64,000 bases of DNA, taken from assembly GCA_014529385.2 (NCBI GenBank), contig CM043968.1, positions 27,533,013 through 27,597,012 on the forward strand, in the 5' to 3' direction. Under the pieces are notes generated by a model that was not told where the DNA came from, searched no databases, and was given only the letters and a program-made list of their open reading frames with translations. The translations under genes were made by a program, and so were the position numbers. The stretch comes from Adiantum capillus-veneris (lineage: Eukaryota > Streptophyta > Polypodiopsida > Polypodiales > Pteridaceae). Of this stretch, positions 1 through 9,673 are shown piece by piece (within the stretch, counting starts at the first letter, position 1; every line of letters begins with the position of its first letter).

Positions 1-250
1 CTGATGTGAAAGAAGCATGAAAGGAGAGACTAGCAAGAGTCCATCAAGGCCACGATGGAAAATAGGCATCATCGACTTTCAGTTAGGGGAGAGTTCTAGG
101 CCCTATGATCTAACATTGGATGTGTCACAGCAAGGACCAAATATTACATGGCCATAGCTGCTACATCGCACACCAAAGGTAAGGCGACAATGGTCCAAAA
201 ATGGTAAGTACAAGGCGCTCCAAAACAAAGGTAGCCAAAGAAATTCCGGG

Positions 251-574
251 TTGCAACATGATGACATCCTTCCAATTGTCGACGTCAACATAAAGGGTAA
301 GAGAGTTGGAAATACCTACATTGATGGTGGTGCACAAATTTTTGTGATGAGTGAAGCTATGATGCTTCGGCTAGGGCTCGAGGTTGACAAGCCTACTCCA
401 TGCAAGGCAAAGAAGATGGCAAACAACACAAAAGTAAAATGTGCGGGTGTGGTAAGTGCGGTAAAGATAAAAGCTTTCAACACTGAGGTAGAAGTAGATG
501 TTTTTGTGATGCTTACTAAGAGGGGGGGCTATCCATTGATCTTGGGAAGGCCATGGTTGATGGCCATGGAGTAA
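251..574 (+). pseudogene. Retropepsin-like aspartic protease of element G
   Basis: This 107-codon open stretch resembles the protease of Tat-like Ty3 elements, which cleaves the Gag-Pol polyprotein. The active-site region reads YIDGGAQI, where a typical retropepsin has D-S/T-G, and about 75 residues later comes the conserved LILGRPWL strand. The frame ends at a TAA right after the protease core. Sequence left of 251 carries no clear gag domain. The glycine in the second active-site position may be lineage-typical or a mutation; this cannot be decided from one copy. Confidence 0.75.
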
Positions 575-603
575 AATAGGATTGGGGCACTGGCCTTCTA
601 TGC

Positions 604-1029
604 ATGACTAGTAAGAAAGGGGAAACAATCTACTATGACATGAAGACTGGTAAGAAAAAGCAAATGGACCTGGAGACATCAGCAGATGAAACCACTAGTG
701 AATCTTCCACTTATGAGGAGGAAACAACTTCCACCGATGAAAGCAACAGTTCCATCGATGTGATGGGTATCATCATGAAAGATCTACAAAGGGTAAGCAC
801 AACTGGTGACCCGTTACACCAGAAGGGCAAAACAACAAAGAGGAAAGTAAATCAGATGGCCTAGGAGAAAGTAGGTTGAAGAGCATGTTGTCCATGGAGT
901 TAACAATTGAAGAGAAGGATACATTTTTGCAAATGTTGATGGGATTTCTTGACCTTTTCATTGACAATTATGAAAGAATCACAAGTATTATAGTAGTGGA
1001 ACATCATATTAAGCTAAAGGAAGGGGTGA
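604..1029 (+). pseudogene. Protease-RT linker of element G
   Basis: An 86-codon open stretch (604-864) rich in Ser, Thr and Glu lies between protease and reverse transcriptase, then the frame decays. It looks like the low-complexity spacer found in this part of plant Ty3 polyproteins. No enzymatic motif is visible. Its position between two recognised domains is the only support. Confidence 0.45.
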
Positions 1030-1799
1030 AATGAGTTGTGCAAAAGCTATGACGGCTGGGGGCCATACAAGAAAAGGAACTCCTTGCCGCGGTAAGGAAG
1101 CTACTAGAAGAAGGGTTCATCTATCCTGTGAAAAACTCAAAATGGGTGTCACCCGTAGTAGTGATGCCTAAGAAGAATGGTAAGTGGAGGGTCTGCGCCG
1201 ACTACAAACCACTAAATGTAGCCACAAAGAGAGACCACTTCCCTCTCCCTTTCTTGGATGAAATTTTGAATGAAGTATCTGGTTTTGAATGCTACTCCGT
1301 GTGTGATGGTTATTCCGGGTATTTTCAAATATGCATAGCCTTAGAAGATAAGCTAAAAACTACTTTCATTATGCCATGGGGTTGTTTTGCGTATAGAGTT
1401 ATGCCATTTGGTCTCACAAATGCACATGCCACATTCCAAAGATATGTCACATATGTCTTTCAACCGTTCTTTGGAACATCCATAAGAGTGTTCATTGATG
1501 ATTTTTGTATATATAGCCCTCACATTTCACACTTAGAAAAGGTAACTGAGGTTTTGGCAAGGTTGCAAAGACTAGGTGGGCAATTAAATGTAGACAAGTG
1601 CCACATTGGGGAAAGTAGAGTCATTCTTTTAGGCCATGAAATTTCAGCGAAAGGTATCAATGCTGATCCAAGTAAGGTGTCAGCACTCATTACACTACCT
1701 TCACCAACAACCACACGTCAACTAGTCTCTTTTCTACAAAAGGTAAGATACTTGAGTAGATTCATACATCTACTATCACAACTTGTTCTACTACTGTAA
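1030..1799 (+). pseudogene. Reverse transcriptase of element G
   Basis: The 223-codon open part (1128-1799) is a Ty3-type RT. Recognisable blocks are WVSPVVVMPKKNGKWRVCADY near the start, the YRVMPFGLTNAHATFQ block, and the catalytic FIDD box at 1491-1502, the equivalent of Y-x-D-D. The thumb reads LLGHEISAKGINADPSKV. The N-terminal RT residues can be followed back to about 1030 across stops, and the frame shifts at about 1795 before RNase H. In a live element this enzyme copies the RNA genome to cDNA in virus-like particles. Confidence 0.85.
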
Positions 1800-1859
1800 C
1801 AGCTCACTCAACGATCAACTTTCACCTCGGATGAGGAGAGTGACCATCACTACAACAAA

Positions 1860-2230
1860 GTAAAGGAGGTCTTAGCCACCCTACCAACTATCTCACCGCC
1901 TAAGTGGGACGAAAATTTCTATGTCACCTCAAGCGTGGGTGATGACTCCGTGGGGGTTGTGCTACTCCAAAAGGATACAACAACATCTTTCATGAGGCCA
2001 ATCTACTTTTCGAATCGAATGATGACAGCAGCAGAGAAAGGTTTCACCCATATGGAACACCTATTCCTAGCTCTTAGATTTGCAATTACAAAGTTTAGGT
2101 CATATTTGCTGCCTTGGAAATTTGCAATCTTAACAATGGATGAAATGTTTCCCTGTGTTGTACAACACATGGATGTTCTGCTAGAATTACTAAATGGCTA
2201 GTTCGTCTGCAAGAGTTTGACTACACGGTA
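1860..2230 (+). pseudogene. Ty3 RNase H of element G
   Basis: Sequence from about 1860 resembles the RNase H that follows RT in Ty3 elements: a strand equivalent to the first catalytic strand (FYVTSSVGDDSVGVVLLQ), then RPIYFSNRMMTAAEKGFTHMEHLFLALRFA style residues. The first catalytic aspartate is not where expected (SSVGDD replaces the usual D-A-S), and a stop falls at 2199-2201. It is a decayed degradative domain upstream of a second RNase H. Confidence 0.7.
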
Positions 2231-2233
2231 CAG

Positions 2234-2850
2234 GTGGAAAGCACGACAAGGGCAAGCTTGGGGGGACTCATGACCTACCAAAACTTTGAGAAGAAGGTAA
2301 ATCAATCTAAAGGGGAAAGAGTTCAATCACTTCCAGAGCCACCGGTGGTAGAAAGAGCACACTCTCTCTACTTTGATGGAGCCTACAAGCGAGCATCTGA
2401 CAAAGCAGCTGCAGGCATAGTGGTCTTTGATGACAAAGATATCAAGGTATTTTCACTTGGCCATTTGTTGGAATCACATTCTAACAATGAGGATGAGTAT
2501 GCAGCACTGACTAAGGGGTAGAAATGGTGCGTCTCGCAAGGGGTAAAGCACCTTAATGTATTTGGGGATGTCGTACTTTTGGTAAGGCAAGTAAATGGAC
2601 TATGGACATGCAAGAATACTAGCTTGAGGACTCACTTAGGCTGTGTAAAACCTTTGTTGGGTAAGTTTGAAGCAGTTCAACTACACCACATCCCAAGGGA
2701 TCAAAACCATGAAGCCAATGCATTAGCAAGCAAAAGGCTGCAGGAAGTGGTGGTTGGTGATATAAAGCTAAAGCTCCCTCCATTTCAAGGTAGTGACACC
2801 TTAATCGACATCATGCATTTTTTGGAAATAGAGGAATTTCCACCGGATTT
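2234..2850 (+). pseudogene. Second, archaeal-type RNase H (aRNH) of element G
   Basis: A second RNase H begins near LYFDGAYKRASDKAAAGIVV (about 2366) and continues over a stop at 2519 with NVFGDVVLLVRQVNG and HHIPRDQNHEANALASKRLQ. The D-G, S-N-N-E-x-E-Y, GD and HIPR-x-x-N-x-x-A-D/N-A-L-A blocks are those of the aRNH acquired by Tat-lineage Ty3 elements. In the last block an asparagine stands where an aspartate is usual. The frame runs to the solo-LTR insertion at 2851 and resumes after it at 4985. Confidence 0.85.
2846..2850. repeat. 5' target-site duplication GATTT of solo LTR H
   Basis: GATTT lies immediately left of the LTR start TGTAAGGTCT and is repeated exactly at 4980-4984 after the LTR end GACCTCACA. 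A perfect 5-bp direct repeat is what an LTR-retrotransposon integrase leaves. Confidence 0.9.
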
Positions 2851-3754
2851 TGTAAGGTCTCTGACCTCGACCAAAATAGAGCACCATTGTAGCAGTTTTC
2901 CGAATTCTATCAGTGCCATGATGTTTAGAATGTTATAAAGCTTCGAAATGTGAATTAAAATAATTTTTATAAAAAAATTCTAAAAATAGTAAGTTTTTGG
3001 TCACCCGACCCATCCAGTTTTGACCGTCTCGAAAATCTGCACCCGTACCCCGAATTTGAAAAAAAATGCATTTTCGAACCCCGAGGGGGCTGCTAAATAT
3101 GGCAGGTACTCGGTCCAGTATGCCTTAGTTAGAGCTCAGTATAGCAATTTACGGCATCAAAATCCGACTCGTATGACCCGTTTTAGCCTAAAACCATTTT
3201 TTCATAAAATTGTCCGAGGAGGCACCGGGGGCCCGGGGTTGTGTGGGAACAGGTTCCAGGCCACTCCTTTAGCAGCTAGGGGGCGCCCTCTTGCCTTGTG
3301 GGAGTCTTTGGGAAGTTTCCAACCTTGCAACTAAGTGTGAGAACCAGTTAACTAAACCAACTTTCCTATTCTACATTCTTTCCTATTGCAATGCCGACCA
3401 ACTAATCCGTCATTAGGCCATTAAGAAGAGAATTTTATGTCACACATGCCTGTGGCAATTCTGCATCTTCATATTGCTCTAGGAAAATGAATGAGCTTGC
3501 TTACTTCATCTCTTTCGTGAATCAATTAGTAAAATTCTGAATTTCTTAATCATCTAAGCCAAGTAATTAACCTTAGAGCCATTTCCCATAGGGTAAGTAA
3601 AGAATTACCCATAAAATTGCTAGGTCTCGAAGGAAAAATCTAATCTCTTGCCTAAGGAGGATTCTTTAATAATTCTAATCTGCCATTTGGTTGTTATGAT
3701 GCTCTCGGACTTTAGCTCTTTTCTTCAAGTTTATCATTTAAAGTAGTGAGTAAA

Positions 3755-3925
3755 ATGGCCCCGATTAAGAGAACTCACTTCGGTGGTGCCCACGACCACG
3801 AGGCGGGAACGAGCAATACAAATGGAAAAGGAAAAGCTCCCATGGTCGAACAAGCACCGGCCATTTTACGAGCCAATGACGAAGAAATGGAAGAGGTAGA
3901 TCACAGTTTTATTCAAGTTGTTTAA
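3755..3925 (+). CDS. Small ORF inside solo LTR H, 56 aa, unknown
   Basis: An ATG ORF begins MAPIKRTHFGGAHDHEAGTS and ends in TAA at 3923-3925. It is hydrophilic and acidic at its end, with no domain I recognise. A GT follows the acidic stretch EEMEE (gaagag-gtagat), so the last residues could be intronic if the transcript is spliced. It could be the start of a gag-like or captured gene, or chance. Kept because it lies within an LTR, which normally has no coding sequence. Confidence 0.3.
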   Translation: MAPIKRTHFGGAHDHEAGTSNTNGKGKAPMVEQAPAILRANDEEMEEVDHSFIQVV

Positions 3926-4191
3926 TTTAACATTGCATACGTTTAGCTAGGAATAAACATATCCCCAAACATGTTGGAGAAATCCGATGGAAACCTTGGC
4001 AATTGAATTCATTTGTATATTAAAGTCTAAAGTAGGAAAGAAATGATGGACGGATATACTGTTGCAATAGGAAAGAATGTCTGCTAGGGAAAATTTAGCT
4101 CGGAATGTTCATTCTATTTCCAATGTTGAATTAGTCATGAACCCCCTCCTGATCTGCACAGGGGGCAGAGTTCCTGGTTAAGGGCTCTTGA

Positions 4192-4275
4192 ATCCACGAC
4201 TGCTGGTTAAGCGATGGATACCCACGACTGCTGATTAAGCGGTGGCAACCCACGTCTGCTGGTTAAGCGGTGGGA
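4192..4275 (+). repeat. 28-bp tandem repeat, 3 copies, in solo LTR H
   Basis: Three consecutive units start at 4192, 4220 and 4248, each close to ACCCACGACTGCTGGTTAAG followed by CGRTGG. Differences between units are single bases. Confidence 0.85.
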
Positions 4276-4979
4276 ATGTCCATGTCGTGCTTTCTATGCG
4301 ATGGACATACCTAGTTGTATGGGCAGCTAGGCGACAACGGGAGGAGTAAACTCTCGCTGGAGGGGAGATGTTGTACCTCCAGAACATTGGAATTTTAATG
4401 AATAAGTTTGAGTAGAATTTTTACTAGAATATTGTCCCTGTGTTGTTTGCAATACTGGTTGAAGGGCTGTCTTAACGAACAATTTGATTCGGAATTAATC
4501 AAGGAATGTTTATGTTGAACAACCATTGTGGTAGTAGTGAGGTCACACAAGGAAGTGTGAGTGTGGAGGTGGAAAGTGGGGGCTTGGCTCAGGTTGCCAA
4601 TGCCTATGAGATGGGTGGTCCCGATTGGTCGGGAACTCTCTGTCCCCTTAGTGTTTAAATCGACACTAGTGATACTCATTGCCCCTAGAGCGGCGAAGTC
4701 TCAAGTGCACCGTGCCTCTGAAACATGGGGAAAAAGACACTCGGGATTTCTCTCCTCTTGGAAGGTGGGTCTTAGGATCGCTAGATAGTTTAAGTACGCT
4801 TCCCCTACGAGGTGGAGCTAGATCTCCTTGCTAGCAGGCTCGAACTCGACTCACTTTGTGATGAGAGATCGTCCGCTAGTTGAACCCTGAACCATTTTTT
4901 TTGCTTCTGCTATAGATCTAGTGGCCACCAGGTTCACCATCAGATCCGCTGTTTGATACGGCGGGGTGGGGACCTCACA

Positions 4980-4984
4980 GATTT
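4980..4984. repeat. 3' target-site duplication GATTT of solo LTR H
   Basis: Exact copy of 2846-2850, directly after the CACA end of the LTR. Confidence 0.9.
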
Positions 4985-5397
4985 AACAAAAGGGTAGAAG
5001 CAATGGCTTACCAGGAAGGCCACAAGGTATCGGCTTATCAATGATGGTTTGTATTGTAAGGGTAAGGACCAAATACTCAGGAAGGTCCCTCTCTCTAATG
5101 AAATTACGGGGGTAATTGCTAGTTGTCATGATGGTGTTTGTGGCGGTCACTTTGCCCTAGATATAACAAGTAGGAAAATCTTACAGGCTGGTTTTGTATG
5201 GCCGAGGAGCCTCAATCATGATGTACACCACATGTGTAAGACATGTAAGTTGTGTCAAAAGGCCGATGCTAGGTCACTCATGCCTAAAACACATACACCT
5301 ACCCTTTCATATGGTCCATTTGAAAAATGGGGTATAGATGCCATAGGGCCAACTCAAGGAAGTTCTACAGCATCATGGGAGTCGACTATATGACTAG
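4985..5397 (+). pseudogene. Integrase N-terminal part of element G
   Basis: After a linker (WLTRKATRYRLINDGLYCKG, from 4999) comes the zinc-binding H-x-x-C region: CHDGVCGGHFALDITSRKIL, then MCKTCKLCQKA (H2C2, roughly 5127-5260), and the start of the catalytic core with FEKWGIDAIGP, whose D is the first of the D-D-E triad. The frame shifts near 5365 and the sequence stops matching an integrase after GVDYMT at about 5397. The rest of the core, with the second D and the E, is missing. Confidence 0.85.
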
Positions 5398-5867
5398 CGC
5401 ACCGCCCTCTAGCCCAGTCAGAGAAAATTGAAGGTTGGCATTCTTTCGGAGCTGAGGCCGCAAGAGTCAACCCCATTCGGGGAGCGTGAGGTAAAAACAA
5501 AAAAAAAAATGTTTTTTTTATATTGCCGCCACTAATCTTCCGTCCCTTACTCGCACGTGTACAATAGGCCGCTGCGCCCTAGGCATTATCCTCTCTCTCC
5601 CCACTCACTCCGCCACCCTCTTTCTCTCACCCTCACATCTATTATTTACATTGCTACTCTCACCCTCCTCCTATCTCTCCCTCTCTCGTTCTCTCAATGG
5701 ACCAACCCATAACTAGGGCGCATATAAAAAAAACAATTATCTCTCTCCTAGTTTGTCCACCTAGCGGGCCTCCATGCTTGGGGACAAGACCCTCCCTCTC
5801 TCTCTTCCATTATTCACACTCTCATCCTCGCTCAACCTCAACCTTATTCCCCCCCTCCTTGGCCCGC

Positions 5868-5868
<1 letters not shown>
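5398..5868. other. Gene-free spacer
   Basis: Unrelated to the integrase before it. It contains a 12-A run near 5500, pyrimidine-rich stretches and no credible ORF. The short ORF reading into the CT tract is low-complexity translation and is not annotated. Confidence 0.6.

Positions 5869-5960
<92 letters not shown>
5869..5960. repeat. (CT)n microsatellite 1
   Basis: About 46 uninterrupted CT units. It is the first of three CT tracts separated by two copies of the same unique spacer. Confidence 0.97.
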
Positions 5961-5964
<4 letters not shown>

Positions 5965-6032
5965 CACCCCCGTTGACTCTCCCTCTCATTTCTTGTCGAC
6001 CGCGGTAGCTCATGCGGGCGCAATGAATAATA

Positions 6033-6034
<2 letters not shown>
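5961..6034. repeat. Inter-microsatellite spacer, copy 1
   Basis: Begins ATCCCACCCCCGTTGACTCT and ends in GCGCAATGAATAATACAT. It is nearly identical to 6108-6187 apart from a 6-bp CCCTCT-type length difference and a few substitutions. It looks like one (CT)n-plus-spacer unit duplicated in tandem. Confidence 0.9.

Positions 6035-6107
<73 letters not shown>
6035..6107. repeat. (CT)n microsatellite 2
   Basis: About 36 uninterrupted CT units between the two spacer copies. Confidence 0.97.
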
Positions 6108-6111
<4 letters not shown>

Positions 6112-6183
6112 CACCCCCGTTGACTCTCCCTCTCCCTCTCGTTTCCTGTCGACCGCGGTAGCTCATGCGGGCGCAATGAATAA

Positions 6184-6187
<4 letters not shown>
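6108..6187. repeat. Inter-microsatellite spacer, copy 2
   Basis: Second copy of the spacer at 5961-6034, with an extra CTCCCT and small substitutions, again ending in GCGCAATGAATAAT. Confidence 0.9.

Positions 6188-6271
<84 letters not shown>
6188..6271. repeat. (CT)n microsatellite 3
   Basis: About 42 CT units, then the sequence moves into CA-rich DNA. Confidence 0.97.
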
Positions 6272-6275
<4 letters not shown>

Positions 6276-6990
6276 CACACACCTACACACACCGTCTCTC
6301 TCCCCAACACCCTCACCTTCCCCCCCCCCGCCCGCCATCCTCAGCCCCTCGCTCACACTCTCGGACTTGCCCTCTCTCTCTTCTATACTATCGGCACAGG
6401 CCGCAATCCCAACTGGGCACAAGGATAATATCCCTCTTTCTCTATTTACACACACACACGTACCCCACACTACCCCCTCAACACTCCCTCTCCCCATCTC
6501 ACTTATGCCCTCTCTGCCTCTCTCTCCCCTCGTCAAACCCGCAGGCACAGCCCGAGCCATCTCTCTCTCTCTCTCTCTCTCTCTCATACACACACACACA
6601 CAACTACACACACACACACACTCCCCTCCCTCTCTCCCCAGCACTTTCTCTCTCTGTCTCTCTCTCTCACTCTCATTCTCTCTCTCTATCTCCCTGCGTA
6701 GTAAGCAGCTAAAAAAGAAAAAAAATCTATATATTAGTCTTTTTTTCCCTCTTGTTCCCACACACTCTCTCTCGACACACACACACGTACACACACACAA
6801 CCCATAATACATACACACACAGACACATACACACCCACAACCCACAATACATATGCACACACTCACAAGTCATCTTGACACTCACACATTACACACACAC
6901 ACATGCGTGCATACGCACTTATGAGCGAAAGCAAATATAAACGCACACATACACTCACGAGCACACACACATTTGAACAAGCACATGCAC
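6272..6990. repeat. Mixed (CA)n/(CT)n low-complexity region
   Basis: Many short CA and CT runs (for example around 6440-6460, 6555-6625, 6770-6800 and 6890-6975) broken by non-repetitive pieces. Long ORFs across it on both strands are translations of dinucleotide repeats (Ser-Leu, Arg-Glu, His-Thr) and are not genes. Confidence 0.9.
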
Positions 6991-8519
6991 GTCATACGCA
7001 CAACAAGAAGTAAAAAAACAAGGAAATTCTACATCGATGCCATTGACAAAGGAAGAAGAAATGCCAAAAGCACGAGGAAACGATGCCGAATCAAGAAGTG
7101 ATGCTGAAGGCACGCCTTGGCCGGCATCGAAAGGAAGTGACACATAGCATCTCGGCATCACGCAACAAAATACCAATTCTGGCAGCATAAAACCTCACAT
7201 CAGCCACACCATCAACAAAATCCCTTGTAAATGCCCCGAACTCCACTCTTCCCTAATAACCTAGCCAGTGGCTAGTGTATTGTAGAAAACTCTCCCCACC
7301 CCACTCTTACCTCCTCTCTCTCTCTCTATCCCTACCTCCTCTCCCTCTCTATCTCTCTTACTAGAGAGGCATCTAGACTCTCTACAATGACCAGTGGATA
7401 TTTGCAAGGACCATTGGATAAGGACCACCTCTCAAGCCTATATAAAGAGGCCTCCGCTAAGCACAAAAGGGAGACACAAGTGAAGGAGGAACACACTAGC
7501 TCCATGCACTCTACATTTCATGCACCACTACGCACATAATGCACCTCCCAAGCTAGGGAGCTCATGGCATCATGCTTTGTCAGAAGCATGGGCATTTTAG
7601 CATTAGCAATGTCACCATCATCACCAATCTCCACCCATACCATGGTTGAGTTACTAGTCACGACCACCCCATGCACATAAGGCACTCACTATTCCCCCGC
7701 AAGGCAACATGAGCACGCTAAGATTGAATGCACCGACACCATGCTACCCCGGGCCACTCTCGATGCTAGTGATTGACGTCATCGGTGGCTGCATCGTCTT
7801 GATGTTTTCCCTCAACTAACCTCCTGCTAACATGCTAAACCCGCTAACTCCAAACTTCGTCATGCACCATATGGTGCTCGCATTCCATCATGCATCCCAA
7901 GTGTCAAGAGAAAGGTTGGTAACATTCAAGATCACCGTTTGTAAGTTTCTTCATTATCAATAAAAGTGTGCAATGTTGTCTTAATCTTTGAGTCCATTCT
8001 TTGTTATCCTTAGCTTTGTTTTCCCCACATTTCCGGGATGTTTCATCTCTTGTTTATCACTCTGCTTGTGCTTCATCATGTGCGGCCTCTCCAGTTAGTC
8101 AATATGCTCCATTCCGACCTTGTCACATACCACTCTCATACACACACTCCTGACTGTTGACTAAGCATTTTCTACATCCAGACATTTGCTTTATCACCAT
8201 TTCATGTGGGTTACCTAGAGGGCATCTCACTTTTGCTACCCTAGGTCATCTATGTCAGCGTCCTAGCCGCACTTACGCTAGGTGGTCCCCCTCTCTAGTT
8301 ATAGGATAACTCGTACCTTGAGATGATGCTTGGGGATGTTCAGGCTATGTGTGGTGTAGAGGCCACCCCATATGGCATGTCATTTCCGGCCATCAGTTGT
8401 TTTAGCATTCATCCTCGGTGATCAAGGTCATCAGTTCGAAGGTGTGCTCAAGGGACGTACTTTGTCACCTCGCATGGGAGTTGTGCGATTTTGCCCCCCA
8501 AAAAAAATCCCTTCTCTAA
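6991..8519. other. Gene-free region, possible LTR-like promoter
   Basis: No coding sequence is supported. A TATA box (CTATATAAAGAGG, about 7437-7450) and an AATAAAAG poly(A)-type signal at about 7960 lie about 510 bp apart, as in the U3-R-U5 arrangement of an LTR. I could not find matching LTR ends or a primer site, so no element is called. A weak CT tract lies at 7314-7360. Confidence 0.35.
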
Positions 8520-8606
8520 GAAATGGGAATAAAATAGGGTATCTACCAATTGAACAAGATGACATTCCCATGCCCATCTAATTTTGACAACACAAGTGTG
8601 CTATGG
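8520..8606. repeat. Dispersed repeat, copy 1 (about 85 bp)
   Basis: GGGAATAAAATAGGGTATCT and the following bases, through CCCATCTAATTTTGACAACACA, recur at about 19312-19395 in the same orientation with only a few substitutions. The identity of the parent repeat is unknown. Confidence 0.85.
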
Positions 8607-8924
8607 TGCATTGGGGTGGTTAGGTAGCTCCACAGTTTTGAGGGCCGCCTGCTCCTGAGGGCGGAGGTTGCCGAGTTGAAGCAGCATAGCTCGTGTGCAT
8701 TTTGTTGGAGTGTTTATCTTTGTCGCGCCTAACACCTTGAAGCAAGGGTTCTATCTTCATTGCATTAGAGTTTTGTCTATGTTGCGCATATTATCCTTTT
8801 GTTTAGTGTTTTTTTATCGTCACTGGCTATCTTGTGCGCGCCCTTTATCCTACCTTATGTTGTCATTGATTAGCGAGAGCCTCTATTTTTGTTGGCCTTG
8901 GAACCCATTCTCACGAGCTGCGCC

Positions 8925-9302
8925 ATGGCAAGTACAGCCCAACCCTCCTATGCTAAGGCGGTCTCAAGATCCCACGTGTCAAAAAAGGACCCACCGCTCG
9001 ATTAGGCCTCTAGAGGTTCAGATCGCTCCGATTCTCAACGCACTAGGGACGGTCCGAGTGGCATCGTCAGACTTAACAAAGAAAAATTGAAGGAGCACAA
9101 GATGTTGATTGAGAAAGAGCTTTCCAAAATTGTGAGCGTTTTGTCTCTCAACAAGAGAACACTGGAGGAAGCGGAGACTCCCACCAGCTCTCTAGATGTG
9201 ACAAGTGGTTGTCACGGATTTTGTGATAAATCTATCTGTGGTTCAGGAGCTTCTTCTTGCAATTCCTCTTGGCTTTGAAGAGGATCTGATCTAGCTAAGA
9301 CT
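8925..9302 (+). pseudogene. Probable LINE ORF1 fragment, 5' side of D'
   Basis: An ATG in good context (gccATGGca) opens MASTAQPSYAKAVSRS, a start like the S-[YF]-A-x-A-V blocks of plant LINE ORF1 proteins. A TAG follows at 9003-9005. A second open part, about 9060-9250, reads VRLNKEKLKEHKMLIEKEL and is helical and charged. ORF1 proteins of L1-type LINEs are RNA-binding chaperones. The fragment ends where D' begins, and LINE RT sequence in the same orientation resumes after D' at about 14664. That continuity is the main argument; the sequence match alone is weak. Confidence 0.45.
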
Positions 9303-9673
9303 CTATTCACAATGAACCACAATGTCCTTTTGTCCATCTCATACCTTCTTTCTTCAGGTCAAAATGCAGGAGGTAGAGGTTGTACCGGCCTCACCACTCC
9401 ATGTGTTTCTCTCATCTTATGTCGCTTCAAAGGGTAGTACCCCCTTTGGTTTTCATAATACATTTTAGTTGGTACTATCGCTTGTTTGTTAGATGCTTCC
9501 ATCATCAACATGTATCTTATGTCTACAAGCATTTGAGTACCTGCAGTAGAGGTTGTTTTCCTATGACAAGGTTGTGGTCTTGAAACTCCTACTAGACCTG
9601 GTGCATTCCTCGTAACGTATCTAGATGGAGTAGGTGCTACTAGGATAGGTTGTACATACCTCTCCCTAGCATA

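Larger units (their letters stand above)
2851..4979. mobile_element. Solo LTR H (about 2.1 kb) inserted into element G
   Basis: The segment starts TGTAAGGTC and ends GACCTCACA, so its tips are a 9-bp imperfect inverted repeat of the TG...CA type, and it is flanked by the perfect repeat GATTT. Joining the flanks puts the aRNH-integrase frame of element G back in register apart from one TAG. There are no pol domains inside, so I read it as a solo LTR left by recombination between the two LTRs of a full element. A small non-autonomous element is the alternative. It holds a 56-codon ORF and a three-copy 28-bp tandem repeat. Confidence 0.8.
1..5397 (+). mobile_element. Degenerate Ty3 retrotransposon, Tat-like, interrupted (element G)
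   Basis: A run of plus-strand fragments follows the order protease, RT, RNase H, second (archaeal-type) RNase H, integrase. The second RNase H between RNase H and integrase is the hallmark of the plant Tat/Ogre group of Ty3 elements. Frames are broken by several stops and shifts, so the element is dead. It is split at 2850/4980 by a solo LTR. No LTR of this element is recognised: its 5' end lies outside the window and its integrase stops at about 5397, where the sequence changes to unrelated DNA. Group assignment is from domain order and motif resemblance, not a tree. Confidence 0.85.

Noticed and set aside
1520..1714. Opposite-strand ORFs inside pol and gag segments (here and in A, B, C and E)
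   Set aside because: They are shadows of the coding strand, with no motifs of their own.
5774..6712. Long ORFs on both strands across the CT/CA tracts (Ser-Leu and Arg-Glu repeats)
   Set aside because: Dinucleotide repeats are open in several frames; composition alone explains them.
6991..8519. A complete LTR around the TATA box at 7437
   Set aside because: Neither TG...CA ends, target duplication nor primer site could be found, so only the promoter-like features are noted.
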